From contig NC_092568.1 in assembly GCF_037975245.1 (NCBI RefSeq), positions 12,237,501 through 12,301,500 on the forward strand: a DNA stretch of 64,000 nucleotides. The letters run 5' to 3'. The stretch comes from Apostichopus japonicus. Lineage: Eukaryota > Echinodermata > Holothuroidea > Aspidochirotida > Stichopodidae. The notes under the pieces were generated by a model. That model made no database searches and was not told the origin of the DNA. It saw only the letters and a list, made by a program, of their open reading frames with translations. Positions 12,961 to 27,330 of the stretch are shown piece by piece. The position numbers and the translations under genes are program-made. Every line of letters starts with the position of its first letter. Position 1 is the stretch's first letter.

Positions 12961-13607
12961 TAAACACATCTAGTCACTTGCGGACTAAACAAAGACTCGT
13001 ATACTAGACGAATTCCCGATCCCCGTATTTCCCAAATCTACTTGCATAAACTCAAAACCCTATGAATTCTGTCTCGGGTTTCGAATTACTGTGCTATTTC
13101 CAGCCATTCAGATACCTAAATAAGATTAGTCACATGTAGTTAACGTGTTTGACTTAATAAGTATTGTTCATTCCTTATTCAAAAAGGTCTTGAAATGTGA
13201 ATAGGTATTGTTTGTTGAAATTTCAGGCTTAATCCAAGTTCATGATCGTCTGCATAAAATATAGTTGTAAAGGGAGACAACTTACAGCAAGAACTCTCTT
13301 GCGAGCATAATCTTAAGCAACCTTTTGTGAATAAGAAGATTTCACGGAATCCGTTTTTCTTTTTACTGCTTGCCTCGAAGTCATCGATATATCGGGGCAT
13401 AAGCCTATTGTACATTTAAGTCTTGAAAGGAAGCGACATTCATGCTGCAATGTAAACAAAAACATTGGAGCGTGAGCTTCTTGTTAATAAACATATTCCG
13501 ATCCGTTGTTCTAATGAGAGTAAACCAGGGTGAATAGAGATTTCGTTGAAGGCAGTGTCGTTCACAGTTACCAATAGATTATATCCAACCAATTTAAGCT
13601 CGCATCA
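12961..13607. other. Unique non-coding DNA
   Basis: I see no coding exon, repeat family or RNA gene here. It begins where similarity to the right duplication copy stops. Confidence 0.5.
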
Positions 13608-14128
13608 AATGGTTCAGTGGGTAGCTCAGTAAACTGGTAACCTGATGAACTGAGTTCGATTCCACCAATGGTTGGTTATACACGTTTAAAATTTCTTTTT
13701 CTATTTCAGTAGTCGACGCTGAAGTCTTGATATATTAATTCAACCATATAAATTACTAGCTGATGTGGTGGCCGATGCTGTTAAGAGGGTGACGAAAGAC
13801 TCATTCCTCGTCGGTCGTGTAAATCGTGGCTAGGGTTCAAGACAGGCCTCTGGCGATAATACCTCAGGCTGTGGCATGGTGCTTTTTTGTGGCCTAGGAT
13901 CCCGTACCATGTCTCCCTTGTTGTCGCAAAAGAACCCGGGAGGATGCGCAGAAGGTCGGTCAAATCGACCAGAAGCGTACTAGGTGGCGTGCGTGAATCC
14001 TTGCCTTTGGCCAGAGGTGGTGACATCTCTGCGACCGGCATGCTTGCAGCCACCGTCCACTGAATACGTGGCCTGATGAGGCGCTATTCTCCTAAAAGTA
14101 AATCTACGGATGCCTTTAAGCGCCATAT
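13608..14128 (+). mobile_element. Composite tRNA-headed SINE, copy 1
   Basis: The head (about 13610-13670) has tRNA-like promoter boxes: box A around GGGTAGCTCAGTAAACTGG and box B GAGTTCGATTCC. A pyrimidine-rich linker follows, then a body from CTAGCTGATGTG through GTGGCTAGGGTTC, TTTGTGGCCTAGGAT and CATGTCTCCCTTGTTGTCG to a 3' end near AAGCGCCAT. An inverted second copy lies at 44034-44517. The ORFs it contains are not genes. Confidence 0.7.
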
Positions 14129-15950
14129 AATTATTTTATATTAAAAAACACCCTGTTTCAAACTAGCGCCATCGAATTCCTTAAAGCCGTTTTTTGGCCC
14201 TTGTCACTCTAAAGGTGGAATGGATTTTATTGTAATGGGTTATTTTGGTAGGTCAAGCAACACATTAAAACAGTTATGCGGTTTACAAGGGTTTACAGGA
14301 ACTTAACAAGGCTCATTGTTTGACATAAATGTGTTGGTAAAGATTTACACAACTTACACCAAAACAAGCATTATATTCGTTGCAATACTAGAGAAATTCA
14401 AGCCGGCAAGACCCTGAGATAAAATTTTAATATATTAATATATAGGTATATTAGTTTCAATATGGTCCCATTATAAGCAACAGTGTTGTAGCAAATACTC
14501 ATACCGGATAGTAGGTAGTTTCGGAAACTGAGTGATTCTTAAGAACTTTGTTTGAGATTCACAAAAAAAATACCCCGTATTGTGTTTTGATAACTTCAGC
14601 AACAAAATTAACATCGATATACCGGGGACCGTTAAAAACCACTGCTCTCGGTCTAGCTAGGGTTGTATAGCACATTTACTTATTTTTTGTTTGTTATTTT
14701 GAATGATCCATTAAACAGTTGTGGTTCACTAGTTAAAGTGACTGGACCGTTAAGTTAATTACACAGCCCATAAGACTAGTTCCTCGGTTGCACTACAAAA
14801 CTCAATAGGAGAAATTAAGATTATATGGTCTCAAATGACATGTTTATAATTTACTACAAATTTGTTAAGGACAAATGATGTCGAATGCCATCCAAGGGTG
14901 CTCTGTTGCTCATATTAACGAACATATTCTGGTTGACCTCAAACCCAACGGATTAACATTAACTATAAATATGCAATGAGGAGCCGACGTCACCGTCAAG
15001 TTAGCCTAAACGAATATTCCAGAAATTAAGTATATTTAACAATACATATTTTGAAAATTACTGGAATAGCTACAGAAACATTATTGGACTCAATCTTGTC
15101 TGTTTTCTATGTATTATAACAAATCAAGACTAAAATTCAGCCTTATTCATTATTTAATTATTTAAGTGAGTTATCAAGTTACAGCAAAATCTACCTGTCG
15201 ATCATTCTCCGATGATTGATTACCGGTGATAGTTTTTAAGAAAAGTCACCCAGGAAAGAACCTGGGCACGAAAACCAAACTACCGAACGTCTGGTCAGCT
15301 CTCAACCACAGTCCCTTTGCATCGAGACTGTGACTGTGTATAACCATTCCCATCGAAAGGGAACAGATACTACACATGATCTTCGGGGATGTCTTCAACT
15401 TTTTGGTCTATCTGTTCATTGTACACGTCTCAGGATAAAACTAGTTTGATCTCGGAAGAATGTTACCCGATCGATTCCTTGTTCTTTATTCTATTTGTTT
15501 TACAAATCAATGGACTACAGTCTGATAAACAATGAACAGATGAAGAAAACTGCCATTAATGGAATACCAAGTAGTCCCCGTTATGTCCAACACGTAACAC
15601 ACTAATGGACTTTATCGATACTCATTGACGAACCACATCTTCCTTATTCAAAACAAGTGTATAACAATAGAGAGAGATTAATGCCATTCAAGTGGTGCAG
15701 TTTGCTTTCATATTACTGTAACGTTGACCAGTGTCCCCGAATTCCAGCTGCTTGAACTAATAAAAATCTTCAACACATATCAAGACAAAAAATCGGAGAA
15801 GAGGTTGATGACTGGTTGATCGCTTATTTATTGATTTATTACGTTGATCTTTGATTCACTGGCACATGAATTTACCACAGATTACGGCATTGACAGACTT
15901 TACAGATAAGCAGTTAATAGAAATGGTACAGGATAACAGGAACTGTCTGT
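14129..15950. other. Non-coding DNA
   Basis: AT-rich sequence without a supportable exon. A weak tRNA-like stretch on the - strand near 15250-15350 may be an old SINE head. Confidence 0.4.
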
Positions 15951-15961
15951 ACACTTAAGCA

Positions 15962-16144
15962 GTAACACAGTTACGCACTTAGGAAGTTACGCAGTTAGGT
16001 AGTTACACAGTTACGCAACTACGCACTTACGCATTTACGCACTTACGCAGTTACGCACTTAAGCAGTTACGCAGTTGCGCACTTACGCAGTTACGCACTT
16101 ACGCAGTTACGCACTTACGCAGTTACGCACTTACGCAGTTACAC
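15962..16144. repeat. 8/16-bp minisatellite
   Basis: The 8-mers AGTTACGC and ACTTACGC alternate to give a 16-bp period. The centre is nearly perfect and the left edge decays. Confidence 0.95.
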
Positions 16145-19100
16145 TAACTCGTGGAGGCATACAAGATATTTTATTGGGACGTACTCAACAACAGGCTTAA
16201 AGACTTAACCAGTTTATATTACTTAATAAAATATCTCTTTTCGAGATCACAACCGAACCAGTACGTGGGTAAATGTATTTGCAGATGAAGGATAATACTA
16301 GCGTTTGTTAAGCCTCCTAGTGAAGTCGAAATTACAATTATCGAACCCCTATAGAAAGTGACAACAAATATGTCTTAAAAATACACCCTCGTTTCTTGTT
16401 ACCTAAATGCACTTAGCACCACGATAATTTTCTTAGAATTCCCTAGGTGTACGAAAAATAACCCCGTCTCACCCCAGAGATACCCGATTTGATCTTTCCT
16501 AAGACAAACAATTAAACCTAGAAGTCATGCCAAGCACATACATAATCGTGTGATAGAACAAAAATATACCAGTGAAGTGGTAGCAACTTACAGAAAATAG
16601 GCTTTCCCTCGGTTCTCTCTCTGTCAGAGGCCAATCTCGGAATACCTCGTGAGCGTGGTGAGCTCAAACTAATAAAACAATCTGCGCTACCACTAACATG
16701 GGAAACGTCTCAAAATTCGGGTGCTGATTCAGCAAAGTTTACAAACAAAACAGGGGTACGATTTTCATTGGCTGTCCCCACCTGCAACTCGCAAAAGCTC
16801 TACACATATTTTGGGAGAGATGCCATCGACGGGTAGAACCGAGGGAACGCTCAATCCTAAAACGAATATTACAATAACAAATTACTTAAAGGGATACATT
16901 TCCGTTACATTACTGAAACCTGTACGACAAGATGTTTACGCTATGTGAGCAGTCCGGAAGCGTTTTAGCGTTTTATCCGGCTTCCGGTAAGATGTATCAA
17001 GTATTCAATTGATGACTATATAACGAAGAAAAGACATTAAGCACATGGACATTAATATCCTCCTACTGAGGTACGTATGTGAGGCTCATTTGCATCCATT
17101 GTTATCATTTGCTGTAAAATAAACTTTGCTAGCATTTTTTTTCGCAATCTGGGAAATCAAACTCGACCGCTTCGAGGAAGCTTAAGGTCCATGAAAAGCA
17201 CCGTGTAATGGTATCCCCTTGGTAGGACCAGGGACAATTATATAAGGAAACCCCTTTCATGGGTTACAAATGAGAAAAATAGAATACTATAAATTAAATT
17301 CATTGACAATTCGTTACTTAGTGGATAAATCCACTTATGTTTATGTATGACGTTTATTTGGTAAAGTAACGCAAACCCGGTCATGATGTGGTTCCAAGCG
17401 GTACCATTATCTGGCAACAGCACTTAAATGCAATGGCGTGCTCAAGGAGAGTCGGCGGAAATTCCCCTTGCTTCACAAGATCCTTCATTCGCATTGTTTC
17501 CATAACATTTCAGCCTCCTATACCTAATTCGCCACTGCTACGGGCATCTGTCAATACTTGTATAAAATACAATTCCTTATGTATAATATATGTGTACGTA
17601 CCCTTCTTAGAAGAGTCTTAGTTAAGGTAGCATAAGCACACCCAACCATTATCAGGTGTATATGTGATAAAGATGTACGACATACCGCCAAAAGGTAAGA
17701 ACATGTTTATTCCACCCTGCAGGGAAATAGCAACTTAAAAGTTCTTTGATAGACAAAAGTGGTAGCTTGAACAAATCAAAATATTACAGACCGATTCTCA
17801 ATTGCATTGATTTTTATATTTTTATATTATTTATTGCAGTACCTATTTTCCGTTATAAAGTTAGGGCTCCCAAAATAATGGTGGATCGAACATGTTGAAT
17901 GCATCCATGTTGAGCATGTACTTTATATGTTATGCTTTCATTGTTTTCGGTGTCAAGTGTGTAAATTCAGCTTGAAAATGGAGGGAAAAAAGGAAAATGA
18001 AAACAGAAAACAGAAAAAAAGAAGAATAGCTAAAGGAATAGCCACGTTTGCATCTCCTGGCAACACTTTTTTCATCACTACCTGCAAAATGACACACTCA
18101 TGACACAAATTTCAATGCTGATATCGCCCAAATATTTCGATTTATTCCTTGAAATGGTGACGTTTTAAAAGTTCAACAGACTATTTTAATTTCAAAATAT
18201 CAACTTTCTTGAAAACTCGGGATAATGATATAATTAGTGGTACTCAGTTAAGTAGGAGAGTATATGAGGGTATAACGAAAGGTTTAAATAAACTGTTAAA
18301 TGATTTCGGTGTTTTCATCAAACTTTCGACCTTTTATAGAGAGTTTTAAGAAAATGCCACAATTTCCACGGACTTTGGTAGGCCTATGACAAAACACAAA
18401 ATGATAATTTGACGGTTAGCTAGCTGTTAATTTCCTCATAGAAATGTAACCGAGAAATGCTTTGACGTCGGTATACCAATTTGCTATGTGGTCATACTTG
18501 TTACGTTGACTCGAATTTTCAATGATAACAGCAGTCATGGGTTATTATTACACACGTTTAGACTTGGACGAACAGAAAGTGACGGATAAATCCACACCTC
18601 AGCTCCTAATTCTCCGTCGGTCCTGTAGAAGGTGAATAACCGGCCCAGCGATTACAGTAGGCTATATATAGAATTGAACAAACTGGTGCAAAAAGTGTGC
18701 TGCAAAGTCATTCCTGTTGAACGCTTGAGCTTTTGTGATGAATGTTATGTTTTCATGTAACGTTGAACCTTCGTGGTACACGATCCACACGCATATGGTT
18801 GTCTGAGTAATTCTTACGTCACATTTTGGTCCATTCTCCTCTTTTAGTTTCGACCTCTAACGACTGTGTTTAGTACATTGGCTCCATACAAATCGCCAAT
18901 ACACACGCTTTGTCTTTATTATTAATAACTTGCAGTGAGTCTATATATAAACTTTACACACACATGCCTCAGCGATGATATATGTGATATATTTTATCCC
19001 CGACGATTGAGCAAACAGCACGTAGGCAGTGTCTGTCTGTAACGTCACCACCCACCTCATGTCTATAAACTTAATAAAAAATTAATTAATAACCTCCGAG

Positions 19101-19640
19101 CTTTAAGTCGATCTAATTTCCATTGTATCTGTAGGAGAGACATTCTAGCTGAAGTTAAAGATTAAAGAACAGGTTGTAAATGCTGTCAACTTTGCCTAAA
19201 GAAAGTCCCGAAAAGCTTGATTATATTAAAGTTTAGGCGAGTATTTCGTAAAAAAAAGGAAATGTAGAAGCTCCGACACTATTCCGCAAATCTCAAAAAC
19301 CTCTGCAGATGATTTTCGAATCAGTTTGATATAGTACAGCCGATAAAGACACTGGCTGCTGACACAATTGACCAATCATAATTGCAACAAGAAGGCAATC
19401 AATGCAGTTGATAATCCCAATATGTGCATGATGATAACTGCAAATGCATCTATGCCTTACTCTTTAAAAGTATTCGAGGTTGAATAGGGGCCATAATGAT
19501 ACAAGCTGTCATTATATCTCAGAGGAAACAACCAACCAACAACAACCATATTTCCGTTAGTTCATATTTAAGACATTCTTCTTGCCTACTGGCACGAATA
19601 GTTGTACAGAGAGAGGAGACGGGAAGAGGTGTGTATGGGG
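16145..19640. other. Non-coding DNA
   Basis: I find no convincing exon or repeat family in this stretch. Short open frames lack codon structure or splice context. Confidence 0.4.
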
Positions 19641-19790
19641 GGGGGGGGGGGATATTAGTCTGTCAACGTCTGTCAACCTCACCTCTCCCAACTGTTATTC
19701 AAAAACGTTTGGTATGTTATTGAGATGCTTTTCAGCAAATATCTTGAAGATGACTCGACCTCCTTTATAGATGATCTATCTATAACCGTA

Positions 19791-19934
19791 AGCAATGAAA
19801 TTTTGTCATTTATAAACCTGGATATGAAAACTGATTTTCTGATGATAACATTTTGTATATTTAGCAATGAAATTTTGTCATTTATAAACCAGGATATGAA
19901 AACTGATTTTCTGATTATAAAATTTTGTTTATTT
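19791..19934 (+). repeat. 72-bp tandem duplication
   Basis: Two adjacent 72-bp units (19791-19862 and 19863-19934) begin with AGCAATGAAATTTTGTCATT. The length is a multiple of three, so a short open frame (19725-19967) runs through both, but nothing else supports a gene. Confidence 0.85.
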
Positions 19935-19967
19935 ACAGTTAAATCGGCTTTGACAAACGTGAAATAA

Positions 19968-21563
19968 TGTGGTAAAATTTATATCAGATTGTTTAATCAC
20001 ACGGGGTAATGTGAAAACTGCAATTTTTTGCGTTGAATTCTAAACACCCCGAGAGAAACACATTGAAGGGGACTGAAAAATAGGGTGGGTGGGTATTTGA
20101 TAACAATTTAATGCGTGACGTCACTCAGTGAAACGTCAGGCAGATTGAAACGAGCCGTTAATATTAATAAAGCTGTACCCATTCAAACAGTAAAAAAACC
20201 CATTAAATTCGTTATACACAAATGATTTGTGTGCGTGTGCTGGAACCGACACATCAATAATGGGACTTGTGTTTGAACACAAACCTAGAAGGGGGGGGGG
20301 GGGATTTATTATTTAGGGGACATCTAGGTGTCCTGTGATTGAGGTGTGTATACAAACAGTGTGTTTTGTGATATCTGAAACACAAAACACACTAAAATTA
20401 GTGACCAACATGATAGAATAGCGCCCTCATAAAAGTTGCAGTTTCGGGTGTAAATTCAGATTACTGGTAATTGTACGGTTTTTTAGGGTTGACGAAGGGT
20501 TTGGTAGCTGTGGCGTGCCTACGCCGTGGCCCCCAAACTACAAAAATGGTCAGGTGAAGGTTTTGTTTTATTTGATCATTATTTTAGTATCTTTCACATG
20601 CATGAAACTTTGTTCATTGTGTATCCCGGCTGCACTGCAATCACTGCACTGTCCAATACAGGCTATGCTAGATATTGGCGATTGAAGCCCCGATTAAGTT
20701 AACGAGACTCTACCGATACCCACCAGTCTAGCTAAGCGTATTTTAGTGTAATGTTCTGCACTAGATTATGCCAGCAAAAGCAACATTTCATCTCACCATG
20801 AAGCCAAATGCGCTCCCACCATTCTTGGTGCTGACTTTTCCTCTGACACCAAGAAGGAGCTCGCCAAAACCACTAAAGACGTCAGTGCCGTGTCATATCC
20901 AGCATGAACCATATTGCACTTTCCTCATACCCACATTATTCAACCCATTTTAGAAACAAATTGGTGGGGCACCACTGAACTTTGTTAAGCATTTGAGACA
21001 ATAGAACATGGGGTGATTTAAGCACTCCTGTATAATTAAATGTATCCTTAGACTAAGGTACATGGAGCTTGAATTTTACATAACTACATGAGCATATGAC
21101 GAAACAATATTGGTATATGATTATATTGAAGCGGAAAGCTACGACTTTTCCTTAGTGAGATACGTTTCGTTCCCTCAGGGGTTACATCTGTTGCGCTCCG
21201 CGGAGGTAACGAGAGATGTTTATCCGGAACAGGAACTGATTACGTAATTTTGCTATATCGATGTATTGCCGTGACTGGCATAAGCAGGCACGGCGATGGG
21301 TGCGTGAGTCGATCCCATTGGTCGCAACTCACCGTAGTTATATACAGATAGTCCCCGATTGGTCTAAGCCTTTTTTACAGTTTATGTACGGACGTGTGTA
21401 TACGGGGGTTATTTCCGGGGTATTTAATGAAGGGTTCTTTCGTAAATGAGGGAGTCGGAGAGTCGGTCGAGTGCAAGACGAGGAACTTTCCTTCCGGCGG
21501 CTCTTGGTAAAGCCTTTGATATTTGCCCAAGTCCAAATAAGTGTGTTTAAGCATTTTAAAGTG
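19968..21563. other. Non-coding DNA with a hairpin
   Basis: A 12-bp inverted repeat GTGTGTTTTGTG ... CACAAAACACAC with a 10-base loop lies near 20359-20393. A 12-base poly-G lies near 20290. A short stretch at about 20755-20910 reads like a decayed coding piece (LGADFSSDTKKELAK...), but I cannot assign it. Confidence 0.35.
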
Positions 21564-21846
21564 CCCGACCCCTGCGCTGCTCGGGTCCAGCGGATTGCCC
21601 GACCCCTGCGCTGCCCGACTCCAGCGGATTGCCCGACCCCTGCGCTGCTCGAGTCCAGCGGATTGCCCGACACCTACGCTGCCCGAGTCTAGCGGAATGC
21701 CCGACGCCTAGGCTGCCTGACACCGGTGGATTGCCTGAAGCCTGTGTTGCCCGACACCGGTGGATTGCCTACGTCTAGACTGCCCGACCCTTGCGCAGCC
21801 CCAGTGTTATGCCTGTGTATCATTGGGTTGTGCCCGACCCCAGTTC
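21564..21846. repeat. 34-bp GC-rich minisatellite
   Basis: About eight units start with CCCGACCCCTGCGCTGC and end near CCAGCGGATTG. The first three are nearly identical and later ones diverge. It stands out as GC-rich within AT-rich surroundings. Confidence 0.92.
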
Positions 21847-24800
21847 GTTATATTGGGCAAATGTTAACATTGTATATTACACTGTAGATATAGAACGAGA
21901 TGAGAAATTATACTTTTATTAAACATACAACTCTGGTGTCTGCATATTGATTTAGAGTTAATCTGTACCCGTCCCCCATCTACCTGCCCTACCCTCCTCC
22001 AGTTGGTTTCGAGACAGGCTTTACAATACCAGACGTTGGCGGCGTTACAATATATTCCCACAGGGATATAAGTGGTATTACCAGAGACTGACAGAAAGTT
22101 CCATTAAGAAATTACCTTGCTTTAAAGCTGGCGGGCAAGCACAATAAGATGTCAACCTTCAACATGATTAAGGATTAAACATTGTTACATATCAATTATA
22201 AGTATTGCAGTGGAAAAATAAAGAAAGCTAGGACGAGAAAGTACATTTATGAATGGAATTATATGCACCATAATATCTCACTCATTTAACTATTCATACT
22301 ATCTAGTAACACATTTTTGTGGGTAAGTAGGTGTCAGTTAAGCAGGAGCTGCAGATCTATAATTTAAAGTAAAAAAACATATCATCACTAATTTTCACTG
22401 GTTGCTGAATAGTTGTTTTGGATTGATAAAATATCCTCCTTGCTCCATCATCCCAGCTCTGCAGCTGACTCAACAATTGACATCGTAAGAGAATGAGTTA
22501 GGAGTTTAAAATCATACTCTTCTTAATGTTTATGTACAAGAAGTGTTTTAGTATGCTAAATATACAAGTGCCATTATACTTTTTGAATAACTTCGCATGT
22601 GTGAAATGGTGCTGGTGGGCAAACTGATTTCTCAGTAATCTGCAGCTTTTCATCAAAAGTATGAGAAGACTTAGCCGTTCCATGTGAAGCTGATGGGTAA
22701 GTGATTTTAACAGTTAGAAATATAATTTAATTTGTCAGGTAAAAGTCACTCCTATGTTATGAATATCCTTTACTAGAATAGCCTTTAAAGCTTGATAATA
22801 ACTTTAAAAGTAGCAAAACAATCTGATCAAGTGGCTAAAAACCAAATAACTCAGAGTTCGTCACATTTAAGAAAGTAAACATTGTTACCAAGTTGTGTTC
22901 TATAGGATGGTAATTGCATGCCTTCAGTTCACTACCATACTAAGTTGCCATTGTTCACTGTGGTTACGTTAAATAGTATTTCCACATCTTTCCTTTTTGG
23001 CCCATACGAATACTTGAGATGGTCAATCAAAGTTTATAGTTTGATATCATTTCCTGTTAAGTAGCATTAAGGGTGTGCCAGCTTTCAGCAATTCCAATGA
23101 CATCTATTATTAAACTGATTTTGATTTTACTTTTTCAGGGCCCAAAAATAATTGTTACATGCTTATTTTGCAAAACTTAATTTAGCTGAATGGTACTGTG
23201 ATTGTGCTTATTCATTATCCGCATTGGCAGTCTAAGTTGGAAAGTAAATTACTATTTTAAGGTAACCGTCAGAATTTTATTTACAGTGTAGATTACAACT
23301 TAATCCATAAGATTACAATTATCCTCATCCTAAAAATATATTGAATATTCTTCATCATAATAGGAATTTAAAACAGTAAATTCTCCATTTTCTGATCCCA
23401 GTGTCATGCAAGGTATGAGGACTCATCTTCAGTTTGCAGGAAATGAGCACATAACTGATAGGTAAGTTATATATCTTTTAATTATCCAATATATGTAATG
23501 GGGATAGCTCTGCAGGCCTAATATATTCATTGAACATTTATGTGTACTCTGCTAGCTCTCTCTGATATGAATCCAAAGCTCTGTATATAGACGTGCTTTA
23601 CATAGAGGCATGACTTCTGATTGACAATATTAAACCTCTTACTACACAGACTCTCCTTCCCACTGCCTTCCCCCACCCGTTACCCCAAAGAGAAAAAAAA
23701 CAAGCAGGGTTTCGCTAAAATGTGCAAATTGCAGATCATGCAGCTTTGCTCAATATCTATACTCTCTGGCACAAGAGCATGAAGAATACAATGTGGTGTT
23801 CTTACTTCACTTATGGCCAGTCATATCAGAAGTATGAAAATAACAGGCATTTCAGAATGAGTGGTTGTGAAATTGAATTTATTTGTACTAATACACTTTC
23901 AGATTCCCAAAATTCCCTTCAACTGCCAAAAAAAAAATACTAAGGTATTTAGTTTAGAAATTCATCCTGGAAGATTGACTTCATAGATTGAATCTTCAAT
24001 CAAAATATATTCAGAATATATAAATTTACCATATAAATTTAATATTTTAAATTCCAGATATGCAATGCACAGTCAGTATAGTCGCATGAATATCGAACCA
24101 TGTAGATTTGCTCTAAACTAATTTATTTTTTATATCATTTTTTCATTCTCTTTGATTACTTTCTAGGATTATATATGTTATGTACAATTCACGAACTTCA
24201 TACTATAGCATGTCCAACTACTAAGGAAATTGTAACTTTGTAAACTACTCCAGTACTCTTCAAAATATTAAACAGTTATGACATCGAAGCGATTTTCAGC
24301 CAAAGATGTAAAGTTTAAACAAACCCCTTTCCCCGCCATCCCCTCCCCCACACACACAAATCATTTGTGGATAACTTTGATGATGTAACTGCTTTAATTA
24401 TCATACTCTAATTACTAACTTACTATATATGATTACTTATGACTATTAAATCCTAACTAGGAGAATATTTGGTAGAGTTACCATTTTAGTATAACACAAC
24501 ATCTTGACAAACTATTGTTGAGAAACCGAGTTACGCTAACTTGACATCTCCGTAAAATTAGTCGAACGTTGAGTTGCCATTTTACACCTAACTCGTCATA
24601 TCGACAAAATGTTGATTTTGGCGAGATACCAAGTTACGCTAGCTTGACATGTTATTAAAATTTTAAAATTTGAGATAAAAAATGACCAAATGAAAAGGTC
24701 ACCTATGCTCAAATGTTTCCTACATTGTAACATGTAATAATGTAAAATGCATGTAAGAAAGACCAAAACAAGTTTCTGATAACTTTGCTTCTCCCTCCCT

Positions 24801-26200
24801 CCCCATCCAAATGTCATTGTATTGTTTATAATAGTTGTTCGATACTAAGCATATACTGTCAGTTTGTTGTAAGCTCTAGATGGACAAGTTCAAGAATGAG
24901 CTCCATACAGTATTAATGAAAGGCTTGTAAGCATTTTGTCTGCACACATCAAGACATGTACAACATGAACCCTATATACCCTCTCTTCATATTGATGGTT
25001 GCAACTACATTACAATAAAATGTTGTTAACTTTAATACCATAAACCCTTCCAATTATCTGTAACAGAGAATCTTTTAGCATTCAGATTCCAGGCCATGTA
25101 ACTGTAGTCAATGTTGTGAACACTCTTATATGTTGCATAAGGTGCAAGCTACATCCATTCAAAAAAAGTACGCATTACTTGTGTTAATTAGATATGAAAT
25201 TTCACTACTTCTAATTCTAACATATTTCAATTATTGTAAAAGTCATAATGGGAAGGATATGGTATTCTTTGGAATTGAATAGAGCAATCTTTTGACTGGA
25301 ATGAACTACTAACAACTATAGACCTTAGTTTAAAACTGCATTGCTTAATTGTGACCTAATTTTAGATGGTGTTGGCAATTGACATTTTACTTTGAAGTGT
25401 TGACTGAATCAGTGGTACATGTACGCTCAATACCAGGCCCAATTGTACATTTGGTACAAAGCAGCATTTTCAGGGGTCATTACATAGGAGTCATAATAGT
25501 TTAATTGCTCACTCACCACAAAGCAAAATAGCTTTTAAAGATATTGTCTTATGGTAGTAGTTCTTATAAGCAAGGAGTTATTATAAGAGAAGATTCTAAC
25601 GTAGTGGGGAGACTCAAAGGGAAAGCCCCTTTGTCTGCAAATCATTTGTATGCCATTACCAATTAAATGCTAATGCTAGAATATGAAAGATGGAAGCATC
25701 CCTTCTTCTGGGATGGTAGTACTTCACATGGATACAATTCTCCAGTTCACTACAATCTATAAATAATTTATTTCCAATAAGTCCTGGATACATTAGTGAC
25801 AAAAAGGGTTTGTTGTTTTAAATTTTGGCTTGTACCTCTTCTCCCAGCCCCTTTCCAACTGGCTCTTTAACAATTTATATTAAAGTTAGCACCACATGTG
25901 CCTGTACGCAATAACATACTTTTAAATGTAATTTCCCAAACTTTATACCTATGGAGACGTTCATTGGTACTATACTATCCTTGTTTAATATCAATCAAGT
26001 ATTCACAAACAAGGGATCCAAGTTAAATCAGTACTCCAAAGTAATATTGGTACTCCAACACTGTACTGTATACAAAGAATTATGTAAAATGTGCACCTAC
26101 TTGAGCTCAGACATAAAACATTAACTTGAGTTGCAACTTCAAATAGTCACGAACAAGGACTAGAAAGTTAAAACAGTACTATGATCATCTTTGGAACTAA
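21847..26200. other. Non-coding AT-rich DNA
   Basis: No supportable gene. Two related pieces around AGTTACGCTAACTTGACAT (about 24530) and AGTTACGCTAGCTTGACAT (about 24630) look like a degenerate dispersed repeat. Confidence 0.4.
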
Positions 26201-26209
26201 CACCTTCAT

Positions 26210-27330
26210 TTGGGTAATATATAGTCCCCAAATAATGTTCTACATCCATTCATTAGAATAATTTGTTATGCCCATGAGAATCATTGAGTATTGACTATGC
26301 TCAGTTTCCTACCCACACCCTGTCCCCCTCCCGAAAGTCATCAACTCCAGATTCACTGCAAATGTATACAAGTCCTATAAAAGTATATATGTAGAGACGT
26401 ACTGTGAGTATCATGTACGTATCATCATTGTTTTAACCAACACCTTATTTTGGGTACTATGTAGTCCCCATATAATGTTCCAGATCCATTCATTTGAGGA
26501 ATTTTACATATTCCTATAGTGAAATAACATCATATAACTTAAATGTAATTTCAGATACACCAAGATCCACGTGCATGTATACATTTAAAAATTAAATGGT
26601 AATCGTAACCCATGTACATACTGTAATATGCATAATTATGAAAATTATTCCAGTACCGAATCCCAACTGTCTCATGTACTTTCAATTCTGTTGCCATAGA
26701 GTGATCAAAGTACTATTGCAGAGAAATGTATCTTGAGAACAAATCTCATCAGTGCCAATTTTATATCACTACTGCGACTCTGTGTAACTGTTACTTCCCC
26801 TCGTCTCTTCCACTTCTTTCAAAAATTTGAAGGTGAAATGATATTAGATGTCCTTAATGGTAAAGTATAGTGACACCCAAATATAAAAGGTCAGTGAAGT
26901 CACATGACAATCATTGATTATTGCCTATCCTCAGTTCCCTACCTACATACTTACTCACTACCTAAAGAAATCAAACTCTAGATTCAATGTCCGCTAAGCT
27001 CCTAGGAAGCTATTTATGTGGAGATGTACAGTGCTTAATGTATGTATAATCATTGTTTGAATAACGTTACAGATTCCCATAGTGAAATAATGTGATATAA
27101 CTTAGCTACCTACTAACAACTACTTAAAATGGAATTTCAGATGTACAAGGATGCCCATTCATATAATGAATATTAAACAGTAATTATTGCCATGTGCACA
27201 CGTAATATACATGAATATGAAAAATGTTCCAGTACGGAATCCCAAGGTATTCTTTACTTTCCTTTGAGTTACCTCAGAATGTGTACTATATTGTCCTGAA
27301 ATAATGTTCTAGATTAATTCATTATTATAT
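26210..27330. repeat. Degenerate tandem duplication, period about 560-630 bp
   Basis: Paired landmarks recur in order: ATCATTGA near 26281 and 26909, CATAGTGAAATAA-type sequence near 26515 and 27077, and CCAGTACCGAATCCCA near 26652 with CCAGTACGGAATCCCA near 27229. The element around TAGTCCCCAAATAATGTTC occurs about three times (26222, 26462 and 27290). Confidence 0.65.

Noticed and set aside
13610-13680. Possible tRNA gene
   Set aside because: Box A and box B motifs are present, but the acceptor stem does not pair and the sequence continues into a SINE body.
13781-14053. 90-aa - strand ORF and the related ORFs at 44036-44323
   Set aside because: They lie inside the two SINE copies and share only repeat sequence.
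20768-20953. Possible decayed coding piece (LGADFSSDTKKELAK)
   Set aside because: Too short, no splice context, and no family I can name.
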